Assembly: GCF_932276165.1 (NCBI RefSeq)
Contig: NC_064006.1
Location: 7,826,501-7,890,500 of the forward strand
DNA: 64,000 nt
Reading direction: 5' to 3'
DNA from: Plutella xylostella
Lineage: Eukaryota; Arthropoda; Insecta; Lepidoptera; Plutellidae
Shown: positions 63,910 through 64,000 of the stretch, in pieces
Position numbering within the stretch: the first letter of the stretch is position 1
How the letters are laid out: every line of letters starts with the position of its first letter
Position numbers and translations under genes: made by a program
Notes under the pieces: model-generated
Told to the model about the DNA's origin: nothing
Databases searched by the model: none
The model's input: the letters and a program-made list of their open reading frames with translations, nothing else

Positions 63910-64000
63910 TTCAGGTAATAATCTTTATTATTAATTAATGTACCTGATTAACCTGATTGATATGACAATAAGTAAACTGTACTGTACGTGATAAATAATC

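Overview
The window is AT-rich animal DNA, almost certainly from a moth or butterfly (Lepidoptera; the species was not determined). The reasons are long introns, tRNA-headed SINEs, TC...CTAG non-autonomous Helitron-like copies, RTE-type LINE remnants and many short terminal-inverted-repeat (TIR) elements. It contains two multi-exon host genes of the DM13/DOMON cuticle-protein family, arranged head to head about 2.2 kb apart, and one nearly complete non-LTR retrotransposon. All exon models below were built by hand from splice sites, phase and protein continuity.

Left gene, minus strand (9647 down to 458, running off the left edge): a Knickkopf (Knk)-like protein with a signal peptide, two DM13 domains, a DOMON domain and the start of a cupredoxin-like C-terminal part. 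Thirteen coding exons give 566 residues in continuous frame. Its introns contain a tandem array of a 439-bp unit that carries a truncated copy of exon 9 (three extra copies plus a decayed older one), and a partial copy of exon 8.

Right gene, plus strand (11831 to 59340): a Skeletor-like protein with a signal peptide, two DM13 domains and a Q-rich tail that ends in a stop codon. Seven coding exons give 434 residues. Introns 1 and 2 are 16.9 and 14.3 kb. Intron 4 begins with two extra copies of most of exon 4, each keeping its donor site. Both neighbouring genes have therefore undergone the same kind of exon-plus-intron tandem duplication.

Mobile DNA: Skeletor intron 2 holds a 5.37-kb LINE (32376-37748, plus strand) flanked by a perfect 25-bp target-site duplication. 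It encodes an N-terminal OTU-type cysteine protease joined to an AP-like endonuclease and a reverse transcriptase, with a single frame break in an A-run between endonuclease and RT. The remaining intronic and flanking DNA is packed with repeats: SINEs (one split by a LINE 3' fragment with a 12-bp duplication), three Helitron-like copies, RTE C-terminal remnants, a LINE tail with a C2H2 finger and (ATC)n, and many MITEs including a nest of palindromes at 15.3-15.9 kb. An unexplained cluster of the decamer AGTAACTGGC and its complement lies at 54.7-56.9 kb.

How the genes fit together: Knk-family proteins act in chitin organisation of the apical extracellular matrix, and Skeletor proteins share the DM13 fold. 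A shared 2.2-kb upstream region could allow co-regulation during moulting, but that is inference. No tRNA, rRNA or other stable RNA gene could be supported.
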